From Selenomonas sp. (GTDB lineage Bacteria; Bacillota; Negativicutes; Selenomonadales; Selenomonadaceae): a stretch of DNA of 42,488 nt. The DNA lies in assembly GCA_022773585.1 (NCBI GenBank), contig JALEZZ010000005.1:1-42488 (forward strand), given 5' to 3'. Below are positions 8,949 through 15,933 of this stretch, piece by piece (positions within the stretch are counted from its first letter, which is position 1; each line of letters begins with the position of its first letter). The notes under the pieces were generated by a model, which was not told where the DNA came from, made no database searches, and worked only from the letters and a program-made list of their open reading frames with translations. The position numbers and the translations under genes were made by a program.

Positions 8949-9286
8949 AGAGACTCCCCTTTCGCTTTTAGGCCCCCTGCTCCATTCACTGGCCTTCAGG
9001 CCCCCTCCCTCTGAGATAATGTCATTAAGTTAAGAGACAGGCCCCCTCTAGAGGGGGCTGTCAGCGAAGCTGACTGGGGGAGTAGTTGGGTGCTGGAGTC
9101 AAACAAGCATGCCAAACGTTGCTAAAGGACTTTAGCGACGGCTGCTTTCTTGTCAGTTTCAGCATCCTACTACTCCTTCCACCGCTTCGCGGTCCCCCTC
9201 CCTCTAGAGGGAGGCTGAAGTTTGAATGACTTCACGCTTAACTTAATGACATTGCCCTCGGAGAGGGAGGCAGAATTACCAATGCT
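8949..9286. other. Repeat-filled gap between pyrC and carA
   Basis: No gene is seen here. The space is occupied almost wholly by the TIR-bounded element at 9018-9253, with remnants of R1-type ends (CCCTCTGAGA at 9007-9016; CCCTCGGAGAGGGAGG near 9255-9270) on either side. Transcription from pyrB/pyrC to carA must cross it. Confidence 0.7.
9018..9253. mobile_element. 236-bp MITE-like element with 17-bp terminal inverted repeats
   Basis: Begins AATGTCATTAAGTTAAG and ends with its exact reverse complement. The interior is a long imperfect palindrome: an R1-like outer arm (CCCCCTCTAGAGGGGGCTGTC, GACTGGGGGAGTAGT) pairs with CTACTCCTTCC and CCCTCTAGAGGGAGG, and the centre is GCTAAAG-ga-CTTTAGC. It has no ORF. 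It appears inserted in an R1-type end; CCCTCTGAGA and CCCTCGGAGA at its borders may be an imperfect duplication. Confidence 0.7.
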
Positions 9287-10576
9287 TCACTCTACGAGGC
9301 CGTCTTTCATGGCAATCTCACCATCCACAAGCGTAAGGATTGCCTTGCCCTTCATTTTCTTTCCGACGAACGGCGAATGCGTGCCGCATGTGTAGAACTT
9401 CGCGGCATCGACCGTCCATTCCTTTTCGGGGTCGATGACGACGACGTCGGCTGCTGCGCCCTTGGCGAGCGTGCCGCAGGAAAGGCCGAAGCATTTGGCG
9501 GGCTCATACGTCATTTTGGAAATGATCGTCGGCAGGTCGAGCTTGCCTGCATGGTAGAGGTCGGTCAACATGATGCCGAGCGAGGTCTCAAGGCCCGGGA
9601 AGCCGCTTGGCGCATACATGTATTCCTGGTCTTTCTCTTCCTCGGCATGCGGCGAATGGTCGGTGACGATGGCATCAATCGTGCCATCCTTGAGGCCCTC
9701 GAGCAGTGCGTCGCAGTCGGATGCCGTCCGCAGCGGCGGGTTGATTTTCGTCGAGGTGTCCGTCAGCGTCACGCACTCGTCTGTCAGCGTCAGATGCTGC
9801 GGCGTGCATTCCGCCGTCACGCGGACGCCGCGGTTCTTTGCCTGCCGCACGATGTCAACGGCACGCGCGGAACTCATGTGCGCGACATGGACGCGGGCGC
9901 CTGCGTACTCGGCGAGCAGCACGTCACGCGCGACGGCGATGTCCTCGGCGACCGTCGGGCGGCCTTTCATGCCGAGCATCGCACTGCGGTGGCCTTCGTT
10001 CATGACGCCTTCTTCGACGAGTGACGTCTCTTCTTCGTGGTTCACGATGACCTTGTCAAAGGCATGGAGATAATCGTAGGCGTTCAGCAGCACTTTCGCG
10101 CTCGGGTCGAAATGACCGTCATCGGAGAACGCGACAGCACCGGCCTCGATCATGTCGCCGAGCTCGGCGAGTTCTTTGCCCTGCTGGCCTTTCGTGACGG
10201 CGCCGATGATCTTGACATGGCAGCGCGCCACATCCTCGGCACGCTTTTCGAGGCTGCGCACGAGCGCGGCCGTATCGACGACCGGCTTCGTGTTCGGCAT
10301 CGTTGCGACGGTCGTGAAACCGCCAGCAACGGCCGCCTTCGTGCCGCTCTCGAAATCTTCTTTCGCTTCCTGTCCCGGCTCGCGCAGGTGGACGTGCAAA
10401 TCGACGAGGCCCGGTGCAACCACCTTTCCAGCGGCATCATAGACCTCGGCACCATCAGCCGAAAGGTCTGCGCCGATGGCTGCAATCTTGCCGTCCTCGA
10501 TCAGGACATCTGCCACACCGTCAAATTTTGCCGCCGGATCGATGACGCGGCCGCCTTTCAGAATCATCTTCGTCAT
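9287..10576 (-). CDS. pyrC: Dihydroorotase
   Basis: Zinc amidohydrolase that cyclises carbamoyl-aspartate to dihydroorotate. The 429-residue product is the type-I/Gram-positive form, with metal ligands in DLHVHLREPG (HxH near 60), later histidines in VNHEEE and VAHMSSA, and the catalytic Asp in TDHSPHAEEEK. Its ATG overlaps the pyrB stop (ATGA overlap, 10573-10576), showing tight coupling with aspartate transcarbamylase. The metal site looks complete, so it should be active rather than the inactive pyrB-partner type. Confidence 0.96.
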   Translation of the reverse strand: MTKMILKGGRVIDPAAKFDGVADVLIEDGKIAAIGADLSADGAEVYDAAGKVVAPGLVDLHVHLREPGQEAKEDFESGTKAAVAGGFTTVATMPNTKPVVDTAALVRSLEKRAEDVARCHVKIIGAVTKGQQGKELAELGDMIEAGAVAFSDDGHFDPSAKVLLNAYDYLHAFDKVIVNHEEETSLVEEGVMNEGHRSAMLGMKGRPTVAEDIAVARDVLLAEYAGARVHVAHMSSARAVDIVRQAKNRGVRVTAECTPQHLTLTDECVTLTDTSTKINPPLRTASDCDALLEGLKDGTIDAIVTDHSPHAEEEKDQEYMYAPSGFPGLETSLGIMLTDLYHAGKLDLPTIISKMTYEPAKCFGLSCGTLAKGAAADVVVIDPEKEWTVDAAKFYTCGTHSPFVGKKMKGKAILTLVDGEIAMKDGLVE

Positions 10577-11520
10577 GCCTGTTTCCCTCCCGTGAGCACC
10601 AGCGTGTAGAGTGCCATGCGCACCGCGACGCCATTCTGAACCTCTTCCTGGATGGCCGAGTTATCGCCATAGGCGACGGCCGGCCCGATTTCCCAGCCTT
10701 TGTTCATGGGGCCCGGATGCAGGATCAGGACATCGTCTTTCGCGAGCTGCAAACGGCGCGGGCTCAAACCGAAAATGCGCGCATACTCGCGCGTCGTCGG
10801 GAACAGGCCGCCTTTCATGCGCTCGAGCTGGATGCGCAGGACTTCGATGACGTCGGCATCCTTGATGGCATCCTCGATGCGCTCGTGCACGACGATGCCC
10901 GGCTCTTCGTAGAGGAAGCGCGGCAGCAGCGTCCGCGGCCCTGCGATGTGGACTTCCATGCCCATCTTGCGCATGCCGTAGATGTCGGAGCGTGCCACGC
11001 GGCTGTGCAGCACATCGCCGATGATCGCGACCTTGAGGCCCGCGAGGCGGCCTTTGTGCTCCTGGATCGTGAAGAGGTTCAAAAGGCCCTGCGAAGGATG
11101 CGCATGCGCGCCGTCGCCCGCGTTGAGGATGACCGGAGAGACGACTTTCGAAGCGTATTCCGCCGCGCCCTCGGCCTTGTGGCGCATGACGATGGCATCG
11201 ACGCCCATGGCCTCGACCGTGTAGAGCGTGTCGCGGAGGCTCTCGCCCTTCACGATGCTCGACGTGCCCGACGTGATGTTGACGACGTCGGCGCCGAGGT
11301 ACTTCGCCGCGAGCTCGAACGACGTGCGCGTGCGCGTCGAGGGCTCGTAGAACAGCGTCACGATGGACTTGCCGCGCAGTGTCGGCACTTTCTTGATGTC
11401 ACGGTGGATGATGTTCTTCATCTCCTTCGCGGTCTCAAGCACGAGGCGGATCTCCTCCGGGCTGAAATCCTCGAGGCCGAGGATGTTCTTGCCCCGCATG
11501 GATACGGTGTTCTTCTCCAA
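10573..11520 (-). CDS. pyrB: Aspartate carbamoyltransferase catalytic subunit
   Basis: Condenses carbamoyl phosphate with aspartate, the committed pyrimidine step. The 315-residue product has the carbamoyl-phosphate motif STRTRTSFE near 61 and the HPSQGLLNLF block near 141. No regulatory pyrI gene follows. The frame is open up to 11685, but translation most likely starts at TTG 11520, with AAAGGAG 8 nt upstream; ATG 11499 is an alternative with no good RBS. It heads the pyr operon, and a terminator hairpin lies in its leader (11575-11612). Confidence 0.95.
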   Translation of the reverse strand: MEKNTVSMRGKNILGLEDFSPEEIRLVLETAKEMKNIIHRDIKKVPTLRGKSIVTLFYEPSTRTRTSFELAAKYLGADVVNITSGTSSIVKGESLRDTLYTVEAMGVDAIVMRHKAEGAAEYASKVVSPVILNAGDGAHAHPSQGLLNLFTIQEHKGRLAGLKVAIIGDVLHSRVARSDIYGMRKMGMEVHIAGPRTLLPRFLYEEPGIVVHERIEDAIKDADVIEVLRIQLERMKGGLFPTTREYARIFGLSPRRLQLAKDDVLILHPGPMNKGWEIGPAVAYGDNSAIQEEVQNGVAVRMALYTLVLTGGKQA

Positions 11521-11574
11521 AGCAGCCACTCCTTTCGAATGGTGGAAACGACGTTTGCTTTGCGAAACAGCATG

Positions 11575-11612
11575 AAAAAAGAGCTCTCCTATGCTGCAGC
11601 ATAAGAGAGCTC
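11575..11612 (-). terminator. Attenuator-like terminator in the pyrB leader
   Basis: On the minus strand GAGCTCTC pairs with GAGAGCTC around an inner ATGC-tgca-GCAT stem, followed by six T, about 55 nt before the pyrB start and downstream of its likely promoter. A terminator in the leader of the first pyr gene points to attenuation control. A nearby CUGG-aagg-CCAG hairpin overlaps its 5' side region, but a convincing PyrR box (UCCAGAGAGGCU-like) was not found, so the sensor is unknown. Confidence 0.7.
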
Positions 11613-11714
11613 TGGCCTTCCAGAAACTACACTTTGGGTAAACGTTATGCGTGTATGGCTCCTTTATGCGTCTCGCAGTACGCATGTTAAAAGGGAAATA
11701 TGCTCTTTGTGTCT

Positions 11715-11723
11715 ATGATACCA
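11715..11723 (-). promoter_or_regulatory. Candidate pyrB operon promoter (extended -10)
   Basis: On the minus strand TGG-TATCAT forms an extended -10 about 195 nt before the pyrB start and upstream of the attenuator. No clear -35 is seen. It lies back to back with the toxin promoter of TA locus 1 (11756-11764). Confidence 0.4.
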
Positions 11724-11735
11724 TATCTCTCGGGT

Positions 11736-11764
11736 TTTTTCCAGATAAAATTTTATGATATACT
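11736..11764 (+). promoter_or_regulatory. TA locus 1: toxin mRNA (RNA I) promoter
   Basis: Extended -10 TG-a-TATACT at 11756-11764, with a weak T-rich -35 region near 11736. The same TGnTATACT element precedes the second locus at a similar distance from the peptide start. Confidence 0.55.
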
Positions 11765-11808
11765 GTTTTTGCTGCCGTACAATGTTCACCTTCACGATTT
11801 TGAAGGGA

Positions 11809-11836
11809 GGTGAAACGCATGCAAGACATTCTTCTG
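11809..11836 (+). repeat. TA locus 1: direct repeat DRa (RBS/start region)
   Basis: GGTGAAACG-CATGC, then GACAT and CTTCTG. It spans the end of the RBS, the start codon and the first codons, and is repeated at 11994-12022. Confidence 0.75.
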
Positions 11837-11905
11837 AACCTGGTAGTCGGCATCATTGCCAGCTTTATCGCAGCAATGCTCTACGACTACATCTGTCACC
11901 GTTAA
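11819..11905 (+). CDS. TA locus 1: Fst-like small hydrophobic peptide toxin
   Basis: A 28-codon gene with a strong RBS (GGGAGG, about 9 nt before ATG). The peptide is a single membrane-spanning helix ending in a polar, positively charged tail (YDYICHR). It shares the pattern G-I-I-A-x2-I-A-x2-L-x-D-Y-I-x-H-R with the peptide at 19895-19984. Size, one helix, charged C-terminus and convergent antisense RNA match Fst/par type I toxins, which damage the membrane when the antitoxin RNA is lost; sequence identity to Fst itself is low. It lies on the plus strand between pyrB and the GT8 operon. Toxicity is inferred from architecture. Confidence 0.75.
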   Translation: MQDILLNLVVGIIASFIAAMLYDYICHR

Positions 11906-11948
11906 AAATCGGCAGTGTGCCCTCTTGGCCTGACTAACCAACGGCACA

Positions 11949-11989
11949 AAAACAGCCCCGGCAATTGACTTGGTTGCTGGGGCTGTTTT
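11949..11989. terminator. TA locus 1: shared bidirectional terminator
   Basis: AAAACAGCCCC pairs with GGGGCTGTTTT, extended by an inner GCAA/TTGC stem with a 9-nt loop. A-run on one side and T-run on the other allow termination of both the peptide mRNA and the convergent RNA. Confidence 0.85.
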
Positions 11990-11993
11990 CATC

Positions 11994-12022
11994 GGTGAAG
12001 CGTCATGCTTCGACATCTTCTG
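11994..12022 (+). repeat. TA locus 1: direct repeat DRb
   Basis: GGTGAAGCG-TCATGC, then GACAT and CTTCTG, copying 11809-11836 with few differences. It lies beyond the terminator, inside the convergent RNA. Confidence 0.75.
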
Positions 12023-12033
12023 TTGACATGATT

Positions 12034-12062
12034 ATTTTACCATAATCTCGTATTCCTGACAA
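12034..12062 (-). promoter_or_regulatory. TA locus 1: antitoxin RNA promoter
   Basis: Minus strand TTGTCA, 17-nt spacer, TAAAAT, with TGG forming an extended -10. Clearly stronger than the toxin promoter, as expected for an antitoxin RNA. It lies just downstream of the GT8 stop, so read-through from that operon would also make RNA II sequence. Confidence 0.75.
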
Positions 12063-12092
12063 GTAAAGTAAGTAAATCGATGGACACGAAGG

Positions 12093-13337
12093 TTAGAGCG
12101 TATCTAAAAGCCCTTGAGAAGTCGGAATCGCATCCCCTTTGAGCGCAAGCATCAGAGCCGTTCCATCAATGAAGTCCCAGTCGGGCTGGAAGCCACCTTC
12201 TACAAGATAATGCGACCATTGCTGGAAAAGTATATCCATAAAGACGAAACACGTTGGCTTTTCGTCCCGAAGCTGCCTCATGTTACGAAGGAGCTTCGCA
12301 ACAGAGAAATTGTTGTCCTGCGGAAATATGTTGAGAAAGATGGATTCTGGGAAGATGATCAAATCCCGTTGCACGATGGGCAGAATATCCTTGTGCCCAC
12401 AAAAAACAACGCGGCGCCCCTGTACGCCACGAACCAGATTCGCGCAAAGCCGGATGCCAAGGCGCAGGTTGTTCTGACAAGCGACGGCAAACTGTGTGTC
12501 ATCGTACCATGGTGAGAGCTGATAGTAGTGGCTGAGAAGCTGTGCAAAGGCATCTGTGCTCCCCCACATGCTGTAGTTATGCGCTGCGTAATGATAAATA
12601 GCAGAAACTGCTCCCCCCCCCCCGCGTCTGCGCTCGGTTTCTACAAAGGTATTATAGCGCACATCCAGCAAGCGGCAGTGTTCAGAAAAAACATAATTCA
12701 AAATATCCTGGTCGAAACAGGAATATGTTGGATGCTCGACAAGAAAGGAAAGGCCATCCTTGAGCAATGTTGGATATTGACGATAGACATCCAGATCAAG
12801 GAGCAAGACACCAGAATTGAAATAGCGTTCAAACTTTACAAAGCCATCATTGCAAACAGCCTTCGTTTCATTTGCTTTTTCCCAATGGAAGATTTTCATT
12901 TCCGGCACAGCGGCCAGACCATTCTCCCCGACTTCTTCGTTCCAGAGGTTTTGGATATCACAGTTGACAACGATATCGCTGTCTAGATAAATCAGCCGAT
13001 GGATGTCTTTGGGCAGAACATGCATCAGTAAAAGCCGATAAAGCGACGCAAGGCTATACTGCAACGAAAGCCCTTTTTTTCGTGCAGTACCCACATACTT
13101 CTGTACGATTGCATCTATATCGAAGAGTTCATCCATATTGTAAAACACGATATGATTGACATACTGACGCGAAAGCTCGATAAAACGCTGACGATTTTCT
13201 CCCGTCAAAGTTTTATCATGCAGCAAATGAATTGTCACCCAGGCTTTTGTATTCGCAAACAGCGAGCAGATTGACGTCCCCGTCAGTCTGCTGTACTTTC
13301 CATTCTTGTCATGAAGCGCATAGCAGACATGTATCAA
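12093..13337 (-). CDS. Family 8 glycosyltransferase, probably phase-variable
   Basis: A 414-residue GT8 enzyme (LgtC/RfaJ type) that would add a hexose to a surface glycan. Seen: the N-terminal nucleotide-sugar fold (IHVCYALHDKNGKY), metal-binding DSD at 119-121 (IYLDSDIVV), NSGVLLLDLD near 174-183 and the late IYHYAAHNYSMWG histidine motif near 247-259. Codons 239-242 are four glycines within an 11-G run; one base gained or lost would truncate the protein before the last catalytic motif. The frame extends into murB, but TTG 13337 is preferred: GGAGG lies 7 nt upstream and the fold starts there. Last gene of the psd-murB operon. Acceptor unknown. Confidence 0.88.
   Translation of the reverse strand: MIHVCYALHDKNGKYSRLTGTSICSLFANTKAWVTIHLLHDKTLTGENRQRFIELSRQYVNHIVFYNMDELFDIDAIVQKYVGTARKKGLSLQYSLASLYRLLLMHVLPKDIHRLIYLDSDIVVNCDIQNLWNEEVGENGLAAVPEMKIFHWEKANETKAVCNDGFVKFERYFNSGVLLLDLDVYRQYPTLLKDGLSFLVEHPTYSCFDQDILNYVFSEHCRLLDVRYNTFVETERRRGGGGAVSAIYHYAAHNYSMWGSTDAFAQLLSHYYQLSPWYDDTQFAVACQNNLRLGIRLCANLVRGVQGRRVVFCGHKDILPIVQRDLIIFPESIFLNIFPQDNNFSVAKLLRNMRQLRDEKPTCFVFMDILFQQWSHYLVEGGFQPDWDFIDGTALMLALKGDAIPTSQGLLDTL
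12613..12623 (-). repeat. G11 homopolymer tract in the GT8 coding sequence
   Basis: Eleven consecutive C on the plus strand, eleven G in the coding strand. At this length the GT8 reading frame is intact (ON state). Such tracts change length by slipped-strand mispairing. Confidence 0.85.
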
Positions 13338-13356
13338 CGCAATTCCTCCATCCTTT

Positions 13357-14277
13357 TCATTCTTCTCCGATGATGCGGACTTCGGGATGGAGTTCGACGC
13401 CGTGGGCTTCTTTGACGCGGCGCTGGACTTCGTGGATGAGGCCGAGGACGTCTTTTGCGGTGGCGGTGCCGGTGTTGACGACAAAGCCGGCGTGCTTTTT
13501 CGAGACTTGCGCGCCGCCGACGGTCAGGCCTTTGAGGCCGGTTTCCTGAATCAGCGTGCCTGCGTAGTAGCCGGTCGGGCGCTTGAACGTGCTGCCCGCG
13601 CTCGCCATTTCGAGCGGTTGCTTTGTCTCGCGGCGCTCAGTGAAGTCGGCAATCTTGGCGTTGATGGCTTCCTTGTCGCCTTCTTTGAGCTGGAGCTCGA
13701 CTTCGCAGATGGCTTCGCCATTCGTCTGGTAGATGCTGTGGCGGTAGCCGAGGTCGATGGCGGCCGCGTCGCGTTCCTTGCAGTCGCCGTCTGATGTGAC
13801 GGAGCGCACGCGCGAAACGACGTTCTTCATTTCGCCGTCATAGGCGCCGGCGTTCATGAAGACGGCGCCGCCGAGGCTGCCCGGGATGCCGCAGGCAAAT
13901 TCCATGCCCGTGAGGCCGTGCGCGGCGGCTGCTGCCGAGACGTCTTTGAGGAGCGCGCCTGCGCCCGCGATGATCTTCGTGCCTTCGACGCGAATGGAGG
14001 ACATCGGATGGTTGAATTTGAGGACGGCGCCGCGAATGCCGCCGTCGAGGACGAGGACGTTCGAACCGTTGCCGAGGATGGTCACGGGGATGTCATACTC
14101 TTTGAGGAGCTGCAGGATCTTGCCGACTTCTTCGGCGGAGGACGGGAACAGCAGGTAGTCAGCCGGGCCGCCAATCTTGAAGGTCGTATGGAGCTTCATC
14201 GGCTCGTCGAGAAGGAGCTGGGAGGGCTGGAGGAAAGATTGGAGGGCTTTGATGAATGCTGGATTTTTTTCGGACAT
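13357..14277 (-). CDS. murB: UDP-N-acetylenolpyruvoylglucosamine reductase
   Basis: FAD enzyme that reduces UDP-GlcNAc-enolpyruvate to UDP-MurNAc in peptidoglycan synthesis. The 306-residue product shows FAD-binding segments (TTFKIGGPADYL, LGNGSNVLVLDGG, GIPGSLGGAVFMNAGAYDGEM) and catalytic residues R179 (GYRHS), S229 (SAGSTFKRP) and E299 (HPEVR). The short type-II layout, with no extra C-terminal lobe, is usual in Firmicutes. ATG at 14277 follows GAGGAGAAA. It ends 19 nt before the GT8 start, in the same operon. Confidence 0.96.
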   Translation of the reverse strand: MSEKNPAFIKALQSFLQPSQLLLDEPMKLHTTFKIGGPADYLLFPSSAEEVGKILQLLKEYDIPVTILGNGSNVLVLDGGIRGAVLKFNHPMSSIRVEGTKIIAGAGALLKDVSAAAAAHGLTGMEFACGIPGSLGGAVFMNAGAYDGEMKNVVSRVRSVTSDGDCKERDAAAIDLGYRHSIYQTNGEAICEVELQLKEGDKEAINAKIADFTERRETKQPLEMASAGSTFKRPTGYYAGTLIQETGLKGLTVGGAQVSKKHAGFVVNTGTATAKDVLGLIHEVQRRVKEAHGVELHPEVRIIGEE

Positions 14278-14290
14278 GATTGATTTCTCC

Positions 14291-14773
14291 TCAGATATGC
14301 AAGCCGGGGCCGGCTTCGGCGAGCTGGGCGAAGTTTTGCTGGCGCAGGGCTTCGTAGGCGACGATGGCGACGGAGTTCGAGAGGTTCAGGGAGCGGGCTT
14401 CAGAAATCATCGGGATGCGGACGGCCGTGTCCCAGTGCGCCTGCAGGAGAGGTTCGGGCAGGCCTTTCGTCTCTTTGCCGAAGACGAGCATGTCATCCGG
14501 CATGAACTGGACTTCCGTATAAGATCGCGGCGCCTTTGTGGAAAGGAAATAGAAGTTGTGGCCTTGGTACATAGCGGCGACTTCGTCGAAGTTTTCGTGG
14601 TAGTGCACCTTGACGAGGTGCCAGTAGTCGAGGCCGGCGCGTTTGAGGTATTTGTCGTCGGTCGAAAAGCCGAGCGGCTTGACGAGATGAAGCTCGATGC
14701 CCGTCGCCGCGCAGAGGCGGGCGATGTTGCCGGTGTTGCCGGGGATTTCTGGTTCTACGAGTACGATATGCAA
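14291..14773 (-). CDS. trmL: tRNA (cytidine/uridine-34-2'-O-)-methyltransferase
   Basis: SPOUT methyltransferase that 2'-O-methylates the wobble base of certain leucine tRNAs using SAM. It has 160 residues, normal for the family. Knot motifs are visible: EPEIPGNTGNIARLCAATG near the N-terminus, VFGKETKGLPEPLL, and RIPM-x6-SLNLSNSVAIVAYEALRQ forming the SAM-binding loop. It starts with TTG at 14773, with AAGGA before it. It lies between queE and murB, closely spaced. Confidence 0.93.
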   Translation of the reverse strand: MHIVLVEPEIPGNTGNIARLCAATGIELHLVKPLGFSTDDKYLKRAGLDYWHLVKVHYHENFDEVAAMYQGHNFYFLSTKAPRSYTEVQFMPDDMLVFGKETKGLPEPLLQAHWDTAVRIPMISEARSLNLSNSVAIVAYEALRQQNFAQLAEAGPGLHI

Positions 14774-14786
14774 AATGAATCCTTTC

Positions 14787-15518
14787 TTACAGCTGCCCGA
14801 TCATTTTATGCGTTTGGGGAATCACTCTGACGTCCTTCAGCTGTTTGAGTGCTGCTGCCTGCATGGCGAGAACGCGGCTGGGCGGGCAGGCTTGGACGCC
14901 GCCGTAGGGCGTGACGGGCTGGAGGATCAGCAAGGCTTCGGGGGCTGTGTCGTGCAGGAGCGCGATGGCGTGGCGGAATTCTTCCTCCCCTGTCTCGGCC
15001 GCGATGACGATCTTGACGTAGAGGTCTTTCTGACGCGCGAGAGTGAGGAATTGGCGATGTTCTTCCCAGACGGGCTTTTCGAGGATGCTCGGGAGCTTGA
15101 TGTCCATGCTGATGATGTCGATGTCCGCGAGAATTGTTTCGAGCTGCCTTGCCAGCGTGCCATTTGTTTCAAGGAAGAATGGCACGCTGATTTCCTGCCG
15201 CAGCGCGTGGATGAACGGCGCATGCAGCAGCGGTTCGCCGCCGGTGAAGCTCACGGCCTGATGCGGTGTTTCGGCAAGCAGGCGTTTGATGTGCGCAGCG
15301 ACGTCTTGGGCGCTCAGCGGGTTTGCCACGTTTTCAAACTGGCGGCTGCCCGCGTGCGTCTCGATCTGGCACGTCGGATGCGCGCCGGGCGCGTTCTCGG
15401 TGTCGCAGTAGCGGCAGGCGAGGTTGCAACCTTCGAAGCGCACAAAAATCTGGCGACAGCCAACATACTTGCCCTCGCCTTGGATGGATGAAAAGATTTC
15501 AATGAGGTTTTCCTGCAA
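14787..15518 (-). CDS. queE: 7-carboxy-7-deazaguanine synthase (radical SAM)
   Basis: Converts 6-carboxy-tetrahydropterin to 7-carboxy-7-deazaguanine in queuosine precursor synthesis. The 243-residue product has the radical-SAM cluster motif CNLACRYC (C-x3-C-x2-C at 31-38), the substrate segment SIQGEGKYVG and the SAM motif SFTGGEPLLH. The start is set at TTG 15518, 8 nt after GGAGG; a TTG five codons upstream would put the RBS inside the gene. QueD is directly upstream, giving two consecutive steps together; queC and queF are not in the window. Confidence 0.93.
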   Translation of the reverse strand: MQENLIEIFSSIQGEGKYVGCRQIFVRFEGCNLACRYCDTENAPGAHPTCQIETHAGSRQFENVANPLSAQDVAAHIKRLLAETPHQAVSFTGGEPLLHAPFIHALRQEISVPFFLETNGTLARQLETILADIDIISMDIKLPSILEKPVWEEHRQFLTLARQKDLYVKIVIAAETGEEEFRHAIALLHDTAPEALLILQPVTPYGGVQACPPSRVLAMQAAALKQLKDVRVIPQTHKMIGQL

Positions 15519-15544
15519 CGGTGATGCCTCCAAAAATGATGCGA

Positions 15545-15931
15545 TTACGATGCCGAATACGTGACGGACGATTTCGGCGACTCCCAGACGGTCACGGACG
15601 CAAGGTACGCCCTGCCCTCCCCTTCTGGGAAGATGCTGCTCGCCGCCAGGCGTTCAAAGATGATGTGCGCGAGGTTTTCCGCCGTCGGGTTGACGCCCTG
15701 CGAAAACGGCGCGAGGTCGTTGAGGAAGCGGTGGTCGAACGCGTCGAGCACGGTACCGAGCTCTTTCTTGACGGCTTTGAAATCGACGAGCATGCCGAGC
15801 TCGTCAAGCTCCGTGCCTTTGACCGTCGCCTCAACGACCCAGTTGTGGCCGTGCAGGCGCGCGCATTTGCCCGGATAGTTTGGAATCTGGTGGGCGGCCT
15901 CGAAGGCGCCCTCGACTTTCAGTTCATACAT
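15545..15931 (-). CDS. queD: 6-carboxy-5,6,7,8-tetrahydropterin synthase
   Basis: Zinc enzyme of the PTPS family that makes 6-carboxy-tetrahydropterin from dihydroneopterin triphosphate. Its 128 residues include zinc ligands H14 (AAHQI), H27 and H29 (LHGHNW), catalytic C23 (KCARLH) and the FKAVKKEL block. The frame extends into the GT2 gene, but the ATG at 15931 is the family start and has GTAGGGA upstream. It overlaps nothing and lies 2 nt after the GT2 stop. Confidence 0.94.
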   Translation of the reverse strand: MYELKVEGAFEAAHQIPNYPGKCARLHGHNWVVEATVKGTELDELGMLVDFKAVKKELGTVLDAFDHRFLNDLAPFSQGVNPTAENLAHIIFERLAASSIFPEGEGRAYLASVTVWESPKSSVTYSAS

Positions 15932-15933
15932 AT

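Larger units (their letters stand above)
11945..12027 (-). ncRNA. TA locus 1: predicted antisense antitoxin RNA (RNA II)
   Basis: Predicted ~80-nt transcript from the minus-strand promoter at 12034-12062 to the shared terminator. Its 5' part is complementary to DRb (11994-12022) and so, with few mismatches, to DRa, which covers the toxin's RBS and start codon. Its 3' part is fully complementary to the toxin mRNA terminator. This would block translation as in par of pAD1. Ends are estimated. Confidence 0.65.

Noticed and set aside
6516..9014. Very long plus-strand open frame (832 codons) opposite carB/carA; similar long frames opposite aspS, relA, recJ, lysS and hisS
   Set aside because: They mirror the codon pattern of real minus-strand genes in GC-rich DNA, have no RBS and no recognisable domain, and their residue composition (rich in D, R, A, V) is typical of antisense shadows.
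11580..11640. PyrR-binding site in the pyrB leader
   Set aside because: CCAGAG is present near 11609-11616, but the full box and its hairpin context were not found.
11521..11685. N-terminal extension of pyrB to ATG 11685
   Set aside because: It crosses the terminator hairpin, lacks an RBS and adds residues outside the family; TTG 11520 has an ideal AAAGGAG. The frame is kept only as a possible leader.
13338..13484. N-terminal extension of the GT8 gene into murB
   Set aside because: The extension is low-complexity antiframe of murB; the fold starts after TTG 13337, which has GGAGG upstream.
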